NCBI RefSeq assembly: GCF_016862515.1
Contig: NZ_BONC01000022.1
Location: 45,434 to 109,433 of the forward strand
Source of the DNA: Asanoa iriomotensis
Lineage (GTDB): Bacteria > Actinomycetota > Actinomycetes > Mycobacteriales > Micromonosporaceae
DNA length: 64,000 bases
Direction: 5' to 3'
Positions 26,788 to 35,591 of this stretch are shown here, piece by piece (within the stretch, counting starts at the first letter, position 1; the number at the start of each line of letters is the position of its first letter). Under the pieces are notes generated by a model. It did not search any database. It was given only the letters and a program-made list of their open reading frames with translations, and was not told the DNA's origin. The position numbers and the translations under genes were made by a program.

Positions 26788-27558
26788 ATGTCATTCCTGC
26801 AGGAATTCCTCCGCAGTCCCTTCACCGTCGGCGCGGTCGCACCCAGCGGCGCGGCGCTCGCCCGAGCGACCACCGCCGTAGTGCCCCGGGCAGCCGAGCC
26901 CGTGACGCCCCGGGTGGGCAGGATCGCGGTCCCCGGGGCAGACGAGCCGGTGGTTTCGCAGGCCGGTGGGTCCGTTGGACACAAGGCCGGCAGGACCGCG
27001 GTCCCCGGGAGAGGCGAGCCCGTAACGTCCCGAGCCGGCGCGCTCGTGGTGCCGGGAACCGACGAGCCTGTGGTCGTCGAGCTTGGCGCCGGCACCGGCG
27101 CCTTCACCGGCCCGATCCAGCAACGCCTGGGCGGCCGGGGCCGGCACATCGCCGTCGAGATCAACGAACGGTTCGCGGTGCGGCTCGCTACCCGGTACCC
27201 CACCGTCGATGTCGCTCTGGCCGACGCCGCCGAACTCGAGGACATCCTCGCCGCCCGCGGGCTGTCCCACGCCGATGTGATCGTCAGCGGGCTGCCGTGG
27301 GCCGCGTTCGCCGAGAGCCAACAGCGCGACGTTCTGTCCGCCGCGGTCCGGTCCCTGGCACCGGACGGGGTGTTCACCACCTTCGCCTACGTCCACGCGC
27401 GGTGGGCGCCGCCGGCCCGCCGGCTGCGCGACGCCTTGGAGAACCGGTTCGACGAGGTCGTGCTCGGCCGGACCGTCTGGGCCAACCTGCCACCGGCGCT
27501 GGTCTACCACTGCCGGCGCCCGAACAAGCCCGTCCGGCACCTGCCGGCCGCCCGTTAG
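26788..27558 (+). CDS. SAM-dependent methyltransferase with internal repeat expansion
   Basis: 256 residues. Rossmann methyltransferase related to phospholipid N-methyltransferases and rRNA adenine dimethylase-like proteins: begins MSFLQEFLRSPFTVGAVAPS, SAM motif I is VVELGAGTGAF (near 96-106), the acidic loop IAVEINERFAVRL follows, and VIVSGLPWAAF matches the N/D-PPY-like motif IV position. I chose the ATG at 26788 because AAAGGA lies 6 nt upstream; an ATG at 26773 overlaps the hydrolase stop. Residues about 31-90 are an in-frame stretch of repeats (see the separate entry) inserted just before motif I, making the protein about 55 residues longer than its relatives would be. Confidence 0.82.
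   Translation: MSFLQEFLRSPFTVGAVAPSGAALARATTAVVPRAAEPVTPRVGRIAVPGADEPVVSQAGGSVGHKAGRTAVPGRGEPVTSRAGALVVPGTDEPVVVELGAGTGAFTGPIQQRLGGRGRHIAVEINERFAVRLATRYPTVDVALADAAELEDILAARGLSHADVIVSGLPWAAFAESQQRDVLSAAVRSLAPDGVFTTFAYVHARWAPPARRLRDALENRFDEVVLGRTVWANLPPALVYHCRRPNKPVRHLPAAR
26875..27072. repeat. In-frame repeats inside methyltransferase gene
   Basis: The encoded phrase (T/I/L)(A/V)VPGxxEPV recurs about four times at residues 30, 46, 70 and 86 of the methyltransferase, separated by short (S/P)RxGA/R-type links. The last copy, VVPGTDEPVVVELG, is the one that belongs to the enzyme core. The others look like duplications of the same coding segment with divergence, keeping the frame. Confidence 0.75.
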
Positions 27559-27574
27559 AGAGAAGGGGATAACC

Positions 27575-27970
27575 ATGTCCGAGGAGAACAAGAATATCGT
27601 TCGCCGTTACTTCGAGGAGTTGGATCGCTGCAAGGCGACCCCGGAGGAGTGGTGCACGCCGGACTTCGCGTTCCACGCCGCCGGCTTTCCGACGATGGAC
27701 CTGGCGGCGGTGAAGCAGTTCACCGACGGCTTCTTCGCCGGCATGGCCGACCTGCGGCACCCGCTGGAGGAGCTGATCGCCGAGGGTGACAAGGTCGCCC
27801 TGCGGTGCCGGTACGAGGGCACCCACACGGGCGAACTGCTGGGCGTGCCCGCCAGCGGGCAGACCGTGTGCGCGGTCGGCATCGGTGTCATGCGCATCGC
27901 CGACGGCAAGGTCGCCGAGTTCTGGGTCTCGCCGGACCGCGCCACCATCCTGCGGCAGATCGGCGCCTAA
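27575..27970 (+). CDS. SnoaL-like polyketide cyclase / ester cyclase family protein
   Basis: 131 residues, the normal size for a NTF2-like SnoaL fold. It starts with the family helix NKNIVRRYFEELD and carries TPDFAFHAAGFPTMDL, the turn KQFTDGFFAGMADL, the strand VALRCRYEGTHTGELLGVPA and the closing pattern GVMRIADGKVAEFWVSPDR. SnoaL cyclases close aromatic polyketide rings, but most genomic homologues have unknown substrates. It is 16 nt after the methyltransferase gene with GAGAAGGGG before its ATG, so it is the last gene of the ABM-hydrolase-methyltransferase unit. A strong hairpin follows. Confidence 0.85.
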   Translation: MSEENKNIVRRYFEELDRCKATPEEWCTPDFAFHAAGFPTMDLAAVKQFTDGFFAGMADLRHPLEELIAEGDKVALRCRYEGTHTGELLGVPASGQTVCAVGIGVMRIADGKVAEFWVSPDRATILRQIGA

Positions 27971-27982
27971 AGCTGATCACTG

Positions 27983-28016
27983 TGTGGCGCATCGGCCGCT
28001 GGGCCGATGCGCCACA
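27983..28016 (+). terminator. Strong 15-bp hairpin after SnoaL-like gene
   Basis: Perfect arms TGTGGCGCATCGGCC (27983-27997) and its reverse complement (28002-28016) enclose a 4-nt loop, beginning 13 nt after the SnoaL-like stop. There is no T run, which is common for actinomycete terminators. An ATG inside the right arm (28007) is therefore an unlikely start for the AraC gene. Confidence 0.65.
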
Positions 28017-28033
28017 GGTGGTTCAATCTCCGG

Positions 28034-28909
28034 ATGTCCGTCGACGAGCTGCGGGACCTGCTGGCCCGCCACGCCCGGCCCGACCTGCGGACCGCCATCG
28101 ACGGCGTGCAGATCATGCGGGCCGACCGGCCCTTTCCGCCCGCCCCGGCCACGTACGGCAAGGTGCTGGTCGTCATCGGCCAGGGCACCAAACGCTGCGG
28201 CCTCGGCGACCGGGTCTACGACTACGGGCCCGGGCAGTACCTGGTCGCTTCCGTCGAGCTGCCGGTGACCAGCCATTTCATCGAGGCCAGCCCGGACCGG
28301 CCGGGTCTGGGCGTCGGGATCGGCATCGACCCACGCGCGGTCGCCGACCTGCTGCTGGAGGCGCCGGGCACACCGAACGACCGGCCGGCTCCGGCGATCG
28401 CCGTGAGCACCGCGCCGGCCAGCCTGCTCGACGCCGTCGTCCGGCTGCTCCGCCTGCTCGACGAGCCCGCCGACCTGCCGGTGCTCGCCCCGCTGGTCAC
28501 ACGCGAGATCCTGTGGCGCCTGGTCACCGGCGAGCAGGGCGCGACCGTCCGCCAGCTCGGCCTGCCGGACAGCAGCATCAGCCACGTCGCCCGCACGGTC
28601 CGGTGGATCCGCGACCACTACGCCGAGAGCTTCCGGGTCGAGGACCTGGCCCAGCTCGCCGGCCTGAGCGTGTCCGCCCTGCACCGCAACTTCCAGGCGG
28701 TGACGTCGATGAGCCCGATCCAGTTCCAGAAGCAGATCCGGCTGCAACAGGCCCGCCTGCACCTGGCCGCCGACCCCACCGACATCGCCGGCGTCAGCCG
28801 CCGCGTCGGCTACGACAGCCCGTCCCAGTTCAGCCGCGACTACCGCCGCCAGTTCGGGGTCCCGCCGAGCCAGGACGCCGTCGGCCCAGCAGCGCGGCGA
28901 ATGCCATGA
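28034..28909 (+). CDS. AraC-family transcriptional regulator
   Basis: 291 residues from the ATG at 28034. N-terminal AraC_N-type sensor (PPAPATYGKVLVVIGQGTKR, then PGQYLVASVELPVTSHF), C-terminal AraC double helix-turn-helix with FRVEDLAQLAGLSVSALHRN and DIAGVSRRVGYDSPSQFSRD. The group resembles AraC regulators beside oxidoreductase or hydrolase genes, so it may control the four-gene unit upstream, although a hairpin separates them. The final 80 nt overlap the convergent FUSC gene, well beyond the last conserved AraC residue (RRQFGVPPSQD). Confidence 0.9.
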   Translation: MSVDELRDLLARHARPDLRTAIDGVQIMRADRPFPPAPATYGKVLVVIGQGTKRCGLGDRVYDYGPGQYLVASVELPVTSHFIEASPDRPGLGVGIGIDPRAVADLLLEAPGTPNDRPAPAIAVSTAPASLLDAVVRLLRLLDEPADLPVLAPLVTREILWRLVTGEQGATVRQLGLPDSSISHVARTVRWIRDHYAESFRVEDLAQLAGLSVSALHRNFQAVTSMSPIQFQKQIRLQQARLHLAADPTDIAGVSRRVGYDSPSQFSRDYRRQFGVPPSQDAVGPAARRMP

Positions 28910-29984
28910 CGAGCACGCTGAGCCCCGCGCCGCACACCGTCCAGAGAACGCGGTAGCCGACCGCGCTGTTGTTCGACGACCGCGGGAGGTCCAACAGGAT
29001 CAGGACCCCGGCCGCGACGGCGGCGCTGTAGAACGCGTAGTTCCAGAATCGAACGGCAATCCCGTGCATCAGCAGGACGAGCGCGACGATCTCCAGTGCG
29101 TGTTGGACCGCAACGCGGTGCAATCCCTGTTCGCTCGAGGGAATCAGCAGCAGCAATGCCGCCGCGCCGGCGCCGATCAGTGCGCCTGACAGGCGTTGCA
29201 CGGCCACCAGCGTGGTCTGCGCGAGGCTTGTCTGCATCGCGGCCAGGGCCGCGATCGGCAGCCAGTATCCGTGCGAAAGGTCAAAGCCGAACGCGATGGC
29301 GACGGCACCCCCGATGACCACCGCGCGGACGGTGGCGAACAGCACCACGGGTCGCGTCAGCTTTCGCCCGGTGGTGTCGCCGGGCATCGCGGGGAACGGC
29401 TGCGGCCTTTTCTCGCGTCCCAGCATGAGCCATCCGGCGAACGTCACCGCGATCCACAGAGCCGAACCACCGAGCCAGGAGACCACCTGAGCCCAGATGT
29501 GGCTCGTCACGTTCGGCTGTTGGTCGAGACTGAATCCCAACCCGAGGCCGATGATGAACCAGACGTTCAGCAGCGTCCCGGCTACGTACCGGTGCACGCC
29601 GAAGACAACCGCCAATCCGGCGAGCAGCGTGACGGCGAACGCGACGACGGTCAGCAAGCCCCAGCCGCTCCCGCTGACACCGAACGCCAATGCGGTGACG
29701 CCGGCGCCGATCAACGAAAATAGGCCGAGATGCGACGCGCGGTACCCGAAACGGCCGCCCGGGTCGGCCAATCCCGCGAAGAGCGAGCCGAACACCGCGG
29801 TGAGCAGATACTCCTCGTGACCGATCGACAGGAAAACGACCAGCGGCACCAGCACGACGTCCAGGAACAGCACGCCCTGCGCCCAGTAGATCATGCCAGG
29901 GTTGAGCGCGAACACCTTTGACAGCCAATGGCCAAGCTCCCCTGTCCGAACGCGAGGTTGCTCTCGGGCACCTGCCACGCACAC
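28830..29984 (-). CDS. FUSC-family membrane protein
   Basis: Multi-pass inner-membrane protein of the fusaric acid resistance / aromatic acid exporter type. It has about ten hydrophobic helices in two clusters: an N-terminal half with FLDVVLVPLVVFLSIG, GLFSLIGAGVTALAFGV and LLTVVAFAVTLLAGLAVV, and a C-terminal half with the FUSC-like ISHGYWLPIAALAAMQ-type segment and RLSGALIGAGAAALLLLIP. The start is uncertain: I give the GTG at 29984 with GGGCGG 7 nt upstream; a TTG reaches 30116 and an ATG at 29894 is too late because family-like sequence (WLSKVFALNPG) precedes it. The last 26 codons overlap the AraC gene. The substrate is unknown. Confidence 0.78.
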   Translation of the reverse strand: MCVAGAREQPRVRTGELGHWLSKVFALNPGMIYWAQGVLFLDVVLVPLVVFLSIGHEEYLLTAVFGSLFAGLADPGGRFGYRASHLGLFSLIGAGVTALAFGVSGSGWGLLTVVAFAVTLLAGLAVVFGVHRYVAGTLLNVWFIIGLGLGFSLDQQPNVTSHIWAQVVSWLGGSALWIAVTFAGWLMLGREKRPQPFPAMPGDTTGRKLTRPVVLFATVRAVVIGGAVAIAFGFDLSHGYWLPIAALAAMQTSLAQTTLVAVQRLSGALIGAGAAALLLLIPSSEQGLHRVAVQHALEIVALVLLMHGIAVRFWNYAFYSAAVAAGVLILLDLPRSSNNSAVGYRVLWTVCGAGLSVLVMAFAALLGRRRPGSAGPRTGGGSRG

Positions 29985-30132
29985 AACGTAACCGCCCAGC
30001 TTCCACCGGCCGGGGGATCCGACGGCGACACGCTCGCGGATAGTCAAACGGGTGTGCAGGCCCCGGGTCGAACGGGGCGTTGGCTTGCCGGAGATCGGCG
30101 ACCCCGACGCGGGCAACGCCTCGGCGGATCTC

Positions 30133-30618
30133 CTACGGGGTGGGACACGGTGACTGACACTTCCGGTAGACGAACCGGTCGTTGGCGTCGGGGTCTCCGA
30201 TGTAGAAGGTCAGCACGGTCTCCGTGCTGTCCTGCTCCGACCGCATCTGCAGGCCGGTACTCGACGGGCGACCGGCGAGCTCCCGCACGTGCAGCTCGAC
30301 CGAGACCTCCGGGCCCGACGGTGCTCCCAGCGGCGGCGACAGCGCCCACCAACCCGAGGCCGGCAGCGGATCGGTCTCCGGGTCGAACCCGGGCGGCAAC
30401 ACACCCTCGAACGAGGGAAGCTCGTGATAGGGCAGGTTGGTCGCGGTGAACCCACCACCCGCTTCGAAGACGATCACCGAACCGGCGACATCCTGCCAAC
30501 TGCCGGTGAGCGCGGCCTCGGTCATCTCGACCCGTTCTGCCGCTCGCGACGCCCCGCCCGCGAAGCAGCCGGCGAGCACCGCGGCGCTGAGCGCGAGCGC
30601 CAACCAGGAGCGTCCCAT
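30133..30618 (-). CDS. Putative lipoprotein of unknown function
   Basis: 161 residues. Signal peptide WLALALSAAVLAGCFAGG with a lipobox LAGC, so it is predicted to be lipidated at Cys18 and anchored outside the membrane. The mature part has a Trp-containing strand pattern LTGSWQDVAGSVIVFEAGGG seen in small lipocalin-like or META-like stress proteins, plus a final CQSPCPTP Cys pair. I do not recognise a named family. It lies 12 nt before (downstream of) the LysE gene on the same strand and may share its transcript. Confidence 0.75.
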   Translation of the reverse strand: MGRSWLALALSAAVLAGCFAGGASRAAERVEMTEAALTGSWQDVAGSVIVFEAGGGFTATNLPYHELPSFEGVLPPGFDPETDPLPASGWWALSPPLGAPSGPEVSVELHVRELAGRPSSTGLQMRSEQDSTETVLTFYIGDPDANDRFVYRKCQSPCPTP

Positions 30619-30630
30619 TCCGCCGCCAGC

Positions 30631-31236
30631 CTAGGCGATCCGTTCGACGAGCAGGGCCGCGCCGACGACGAACATCGCGGCGCCGGAGATGCGGACGACC
30701 AGCCGCGCCGTCGCCGGGCGGCCGCGCAGGGCCGTCCGGGCCACCGAGCCGACGCCGAGATAGAACACCGTGCAGGTCGCCGTGAACACCAGGCCGAGCA
30801 ACGCGAGCTGCCCGGCCACGGGCCAACTACCGTGCCGGTCCGCGAACTGCGGCAGAAGGGCGACGAACAGCAACAGGCCCTTGGGGTTCAGCGCGCTGAC
30901 CCCGATGCCACGCAGCAGGACGTTGCCGCGGACGGCGGTGTCCGCGGCGGGCGCAGAGGACCGCCGGATCGCCGTCGTCGCCCCGTGCCACATCAGATAG
31001 CAGCCGCCCACGACCGTGAGGGCGGTCAGCACAGCCGGTGAGGCGGCCACCGTCGCCCCGACGCCGAGCGCGACCGCACCCGTCAACATCCCGTAGCCGA
31101 TCGTGAGGCCGCCGACCGCGGGCACGACCGACCGGCCGCTGCCACCGACGCTCAACGTGAACGCCCAGTCCGGGCCCGGCACGACGATCAGCAGGAGGGC
31201 GACGGCCCAGAAGGCGACGATCGTCTGTGCGGCCAT
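30631..31236 (-). CDS. LysE/RhtB-family amino acid exporter
   Basis: 201 residues with six hydrophobic helices. The N-terminus LLLIVVPGPDWAFTLSVGGS holds the PGP motif of the LysE superfamily, and the mid-protein GIGVSALNPKGLLLFVALLP carries the NPK motif. Such proteins export amino acids or their analogues by proton exchange. The gene is divergent from an Lrp-type regulator 81 nt away, the classical LysE-regulator arrangement, so amino-acid-responsive control is expected. Confidence 0.92.
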   Translation of the reverse strand: MAAQTIVAFWAVALLLIVVPGPDWAFTLSVGGSGRSVVPAVGGLTIGYGMLTGAVALGVGATVAASPAVLTALTVVGGCYLMWHGATTAIRRSSAPAADTAVRGNVLLRGIGVSALNPKGLLLFVALLPQFADRHGSWPVAGQLALLGLVFTATCTVFYLGVGSVARTALRGRPATARLVVRISGAAMFVVGAALLVERIA

Positions 31237-31317
31237 GCCGGCAAACTATCGCCGACCGTACACACAATGGTTCCAAGCTCTTCCGGCCCAGGTCACGATC
31301 CTGGAAGAATCTTCGCG

Positions 31318-31779
31318 ATGGACGCGATCGACCGGAAGATCCTTGCTCTGTTGCAGATGGACGGCCGCCTGACCGTGACCGAGCTGGCCACCCGCGTCGG
31401 GCTGAGCGTCTCGCCCTGCCACCGCCGGCTGCGCGAGTTGGAACGCACCGGCGTCATCCGCGGCTACCGCGCGCTCGTCGACCCCACCGCGGTCGGCCTC
31501 ACGTTTCAGGCGCTCGTCTTCGTCACCATGCGGCAGGAGGACCGCGCGACCCTGCTGGGCTTCGAGGCCGCCGTCGCCGCCGTGCCGCAGGTCGTCCAGG
31601 CCCAGCGCCTGTTCGGCGACCCGGACTACCTGCTGCGCGTCGTCACCGCCGACCTCGCGGCGTACCAGCGGCTGGAGGACGACGTCCTGTCCGCCCTGCC
31701 CGGCGTGCAGCGGCTGAACTCCACACTGGTCATGAAGCAGGTCGTCGACGACCGGCCGCTGCCCCACCCGCGCGGCTAG
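31318..31779 (+). CDS. Lrp/AsnC-family regulator
   Basis: 153 residues from the ATG at 31318. The N-terminal winged helix reads AIDRKILALLQMDGRLTVTE followed by LATRVGLSVSPCHRRLRELE. The C-terminal RAM ligand domain runs from GLTFQALVFVTMRQ to LNSTLVMKQVV. An upstream in-frame ATG at 31267 would add 17 unlike residues. It most likely regulates the divergent LysE exporter in response to an amino acid. Confidence 0.93.
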   Translation: MDAIDRKILALLQMDGRLTVTELATRVGLSVSPCHRRLRELERTGVIRGYRALVDPTAVGLTFQALVFVTMRQEDRATLLGFEAAVAAVPQVVQAQRLFGDPDYLLRVVTADLAAYQRLEDDVLSALPGVQRLNSTLVMKQVVDDRPLPHPRG

Positions 31780-31896
31780 CGCGATCTACCTCACGCACGA
31801 CCCACGACGAATCGCGCCCGGCGGCCGGGGCACCCCGGTACCATCTGGCACTTGGACCAGGACCTCCCTGAGCCGAGCCAACCGATCGGGGCGACC

Positions 31897-33525
31897 ATGC
31901 CGACCACGCCGCGCAGCGACCTACCTTCCTGGCAGGCACTCGCGACCCACCACGCGGAGATCAGCGGCCGGCACCTGCGGGACCTGTTCGCCGACGATCC
32001 GGGTCGGGGCGAGCGGCTGACCGCGGAGGCCGCGGGCCTCTACCTCGACTACTCGAAGAACCGGATCACCGACGAGACGGTACGGCTGCTGCTGGGGCTG
32101 GCCCGCGAGTGCGAGCTGGAACAGCGCCGCGACCTGATGTTCTCGGGTGCCCGCGTCAACACCTCCGAGCACCGGTCCGTGCTGCACGTGGCACTGCGCA
32201 TGCCGAAGGGCAGCACGCTGGTCGTCGACGGGGTCGATGTGGTGGCGCAGGTGCACGAGGTGCTCGACCGGATGGCGGCGTTCGCGCAGCGGATCCGGTC
32301 CGGCGAGTGGCGCGGCCACACCGGTAAGCGCATCCGCACCATCGTCAACGTCGGCATCGGCGGCTCGGACCTCGGCCCGGTGATGGCGTACGAGGCGCTG
32401 CGCCACTACACCGACCGCGACCTGACGTTCCGGTTCGTGTCCAACGTGGACTCCACCGACTTCGTCGAGGCGACCCGGGACCTGTCGGCCGACGAGACCC
32501 TGTTCGTCATCTCGTCCAAGACGTTCGGCACGCTGGAGACGCTGACCAACGCCCACTCCGCCCGCGACTGGGTGATCGGGCAGCTCGGCGACGAGGCGGC
32601 GATCGCCAAGCACTTCGTCGCGGTGTCCACCAACGCGCAGCGCGTCGCGGAGTTCGGCATCGACACGGCCAACATGTTCGGGTTCTGGGACTGGGTCGGC
32701 GGCCGCTACTCGATGGACTCGGCGATCGGGCTGTCCACAATGGTGGCCATCGGCCCGGAGCGGTTCGGGGAGCTGCTGGCCGGGTTCCACGAGATGGACG
32801 AGCACTTCCGCACGGCACCGCTGGAGGAGAACCTGCCGGCGCTGATGGGCCTGCTCACCGTGTGGTACGTCAACTTCTTCGGCGCGCAGAGCATCGGCGT
32901 GATGCCGTACGAGCAATATCTGAAAAGGTTTCCGGCCTATCTGCAACAGCTCACGATGGAGTCCAACGGCAAGCACGTCACCCGCGACGGGGATCCCATC
33001 GGGTACGACACCGGCCCGGTCTACTGGGGTGAGCCCGGCACCAACGGCCAGCACAGCTTCTATCAGCTCATCCACCAGGGCACCCGGCTCATCCCGGTCG
33101 ATCTGATCGGCTTCGGGCAGACCCTCAACCCGCTGGGCGACCACCACGACCTCCTGATGTCCAATGTCTTCGCCCAGGCGCAGGCGCTGGCGTTCGGCAA
33201 GACCGAGGCGGAGGTCCGCGCCGAGGGCACGGCCGACGACGTGGTGCCGCACCGCGTGATGGAGGGCAACCGGCCGACCAACGTGCTGCTCGCCGACCGG
33301 CTCACGCCCCGGCTGCTCGGCGCCCTCGTGGCGCTCTACGAGCACAGCGTGTTCACCCAGGGGACGATCTGGGACATCGACTCGTTCGACCAGTGGGGCG
33401 TCGAGCTCGGGAAGGCCCTGGCCGCCAAGATCATCCCGGAGCTGACCAGCGGCCCCGAGCCGGAGCTGGGCCACGACTCGTCCACCAACGCGCTGATCCG
33501 CCGCTACCGGGGCATGCGAGGCTGA
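31897..33525 (+). CDS. pgi: Glucose-6-phosphate isomerase
   Basis: 542 residues, normal for the long bacterial form. Interconverts glucose 6-phosphate and fructose 6-phosphate. Family signatures: [53 protein letters not shown], and the C-terminal signature region [19 protein letters not shown] followed by [13 protein letters not shown]. The catalytic Glu lies in [20 protein letters not shown] and the His in GQHSFYQ. ATG at 31897 chosen over an upstream TTG. Followed after 84 nt by zwf and then ppa, a sugar-phosphate unit feeding the oxidative pentose phosphate pathway. Confidence 0.97.
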   Translation: MPTTPRSDLPSWQALATHHAEISGRHLRDLFADDPGRGERLTAEAAGLYLDYSKNRITDETVRLLLGLARECELEQRRDLMFSGARVNTSEHRSVLHVALRMPKGSTLVVDGVDVVAQVHEVLDRMAAFAQRIRSGEWRGHTGKRIRTIVNVGIGGSDLGPVMAYEALRHYTDRDLTFRFVSNVDSTDFVEATRDLSADETLFVISSKTFGTLETLTNAHSARDWVIGQLGDEAAIAKHFVAVSTNAQRVAEFGIDTANMFGFWDWVGGRYSMDSAIGLSTMVAIGPERFGELLAGFHEMDEHFRTAPLEENLPALMGLLTVWYVNFFGAQSIGVMPYEQYLKRFPAYLQQLTMESNGKHVTRDGDPIGYDTGPVYWGEPGTNGQHSFYQLIHQGTRLIPVDLIGFGQTLNPLGDHHDLLMSNVFAQAQALAFGKTEAEVRAEGTADDVVPHRVMEGNRPTNVLLADRLTPRLLGALVALYEHSVFTQGTIWDIDSFDQWGVELGKALAAKIIPELTSGPEPELGHDSSTNALIRRYRGMRG

Positions 33526-33609
33526 CCTTCGTCGCCGAACTGCCGCCGTGAGCGGGCCGGCGGCGCGAGAATGGGATGACTCGGCCTTCGGCGACGGGGG
33601 GGATGGCGC

Positions 33610-34998
33610 GTGGTCATCGCAGCGGAGCGGTGGGCGGCCGACGCCCTGGTGTTCTTCGGCGCCACCGGCGACCTCGCGTACAAGCAGATCTTTCCTGCCC
33701 TGGCCGGTCTCGTCTCCCACAGCAAGCTCGACCTGCCGGTGATCGGGGTGGCCAAGAGCGGTTGGGACCGCACGCAGTTGGTGCAGCGGGCCCAGGAGAG
33801 CCTGGCTGCGGCCGGCATCACCGACGCGGACACGGTGCGGCGGCTCGGCGACAAGCTCCGCTACGTGGACGGCGACTACGCCGACCCCGCCACGTTCGAG
33901 GCGCTCCGCACCGAGCTGGGTTCGGCCAAGGCGCCCCTGTTCTATCTCGCCATCCCACCGGCGCTGTTCGGGACGGTGGTGACGGCGCTGGGCGATTCGA
34001 GCTGTGCGCGGGACGGCCGCGTCGTCGTGGAGAAGCCGTTCGGCCACGACCTGGCCTCGGCGCGCGAGCTGAACGCGGTGCTGCACAAGGTCTTCGCCGA
34101 GGACGCGATCTACCGCATCGACCATTTCCTCGGCAAGGAGGCCGTGCTCGGCCTGCTGTACTTCCGCTTCGCCAACGCGCTGCTCGAACCGTTCTGGAAC
34201 CGGCACTACATCGACTCGGTGCAGATCACGATGGCGGAGGATTTCGGGGTCGCGGGGCGGGGCGCGTTCTACGACCAGACCGGCACGGTGCGCGACGTGG
34301 TGCAGAACCACCTGCTCCAGGTGCTGAGCCTGTTAGCGATGGAACCACCTGCCGGGTACGGCCACGAGGACGTACGCGACGAGAAGATCAAGGTGTTCCG
34401 GGCCATCCCGCCTCTGCGCCGGCACGACGTGGTCCGGGGCCAGTTCGCCGGCTACCTCGACGAGAAGGGCGTCGCGGCCGGATCCACGGTGGAGACGTTC
34501 GTGGCCCTGCGCGCCCACGTCGACACCTGGCGGTGGGCCGGCGTGCCGTTCTTCATCCGGGCCGGCAAGAAGCTGCCCGTGACGGCCACCGAGGTGCTGA
34601 TCCGCCTGCGCCGGCCGCCGGCGACGCTGGCCGCCACGGACCGCCACCACCCGCCCAACTACGTGCGGTTCCGGCTGAGCCCGGAGGGCATGATCTCGAT
34701 GGGCGTCACCGTCCGCAAGCCGGGCCAGACGATGAGCGGCACCGACGTCGAACTGGCGGCGCTGGACCGGCCCGCGGAGGCCGACATGCCGCCGTACGAA
34801 CGGCTTCTGGGCGATGCCCTGGCCGGCGACGCCATGCTGTTCGCCACGGAGGCCGGCGTGGAGGCGGCGTGGGCGGTCGTCGACCCGGTGCTGGAGGACC
34901 AGACCGCGCCCCTGCCCTACCGTCCCGGGACCTGGGGGCCGGAACCGGCACAGAGCCTCATGGCCAGCCACGACGGATGGCACGACCCCGCGCGGTAA
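33610..34998 (+). CDS. zwf: Glucose-6-phosphate 1-dehydrogenase
   Basis: 462 residues, GTG start. Oxidises glucose 6-phosphate to 6-phosphogluconolactone and makes NADPH. The coenzyme motif is [18 protein letters not shown], the active-site signature is [12 protein letters not shown], and [11 protein letters not shown] precedes it. Slightly shorter than the usual 480-510 residues. Codon 242 is TTA (34333-34335). The product NADPH could serve HMG-CoA reductase and the oxygenases in the window, but nothing links them directly. Located between pgi and ppa. Confidence 0.95.
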   Translation: MVIAAERWAADALVFFGATGDLAYKQIFPALAGLVSHSKLDLPVIGVAKSGWDRTQLVQRAQESLAAAGITDADTVRRLGDKLRYVDGDYADPATFEALRTELGSAKAPLFYLAIPPALFGTVVTALGDSSCARDGRVVVEKPFGHDLASARELNAVLHKVFAEDAIYRIDHFLGKEAVLGLLYFRFANALLEPFWNRHYIDSVQITMAEDFGVAGRGAFYDQTGTVRDVVQNHLLQVLSLLAMEPPAGYGHEDVRDEKIKVFRAIPPLRRHDVVRGQFAGYLDEKGVAAGSTVETFVALRAHVDTWRWAGVPFFIRAGKKLPVTATEVLIRLRRPPATLAATDRHHPPNYVRFRLSPEGMISMGVTVRKPGQTMSGTDVELAALDRPAEADMPPYERLLGDALAGDAMLFATEAGVEAAWAVVDPVLEDQTAPLPYRPGTWGPEPAQSLMASHDGWHDPAR

Positions 34999-35020
34999 CG
35001 TCGGCTGGGGAGGTCACCGA

Positions 35021-35503
35021 ATGGACTTCGACATGATCGTCGAGATTCCCGCCGGATCTCGCAACAAGTACGAGATGGACCAGCGGCTCGGCCGGATCCG
35101 GCTCGACCGCACGCTGTTCACCGCCACGGCCTATCCGGCCGACTACGGCTTCGTACCCGACACGCTCGCGGAGGACGGCGACCCGCTCGACGCCATGGTG
35201 CTGCTCGACGCGCCGACCTTCCCGGGCTGCCAGATCCGGGTCCGGCCGGTGGCGGTGTTCTGGATGCGCGACGAGCGTGGCCCGGACGCGAAGGTCCTTT
35301 GTGTCCCGGCGGGCGACCAGCGCTACGACCACATCACCGACCTGCCGGACCTCGGACAGTTCCTGCAGGCGGAAATCGGCCATTTCTTCGACGTCTACAA
35401 ACAGCTGGAACCCGGCAAGGAATCCGAGGTACGTGGCTGGCAACCGCGCGCCGAAGCCGAGGCCACCATCCGCGACGCGTTCGCCCGCGGTGCGCGGCAG
35501 TAG
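35021..35503 (+). CDS. ppa: Inorganic pyrophosphatase, family I
   Basis: 160 residues. Hydrolyses pyrophosphate and so drives biosynthetic reactions. The family signature EDGDPLDAMVLLD carries the metal-binding Asp residues; IVEIPAGSRNKYEMD begins the substrate pocket and YPADYGFVPDTLAEDGD, GDQRYDHITDLPDL and FFDVYKQLEPGK complete the fold. The ATG at 35021 follows GGGGAGG at 7 nt spacing. It lies 22 nt after zwf. A 12-bp stem-loop downstream ends the unit. Confidence 0.96.
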   Translation: MDFDMIVEIPAGSRNKYEMDQRLGRIRLDRTLFTATAYPADYGFVPDTLAEDGDPLDAMVLLDAPTFPGCQIRVRPVAVFWMRDERGPDAKVLCVPAGDQRYDHITDLPDLGQFLQAEIGHFFDVYKQLEPGKESEVRGWQPRAEAEATIRDAFARGARQ

Positions 35504-35559
35504 CGCGGATGGACGCTGGATGGTTGCTGCCGTGTGGAGATGGGCCGGCTGCGGCCGGG

Positions 35560-35591
35560 GTCCTAGCGTCCTGACCGACGGACGCTAGGAC
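35560..35591. terminator. Bidirectional stem-loop between ppa and FadR gene
   Basis: Perfect 12-nt arms GTCCTAGCGTCC and its reverse complement enclose an 8-nt loop. The hairpin starts 57 nt after the ppa stop and its right arm includes the stop codon of the convergent FadR gene (35585-35587), so it can serve transcripts from both sides. Confidence 0.65.
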
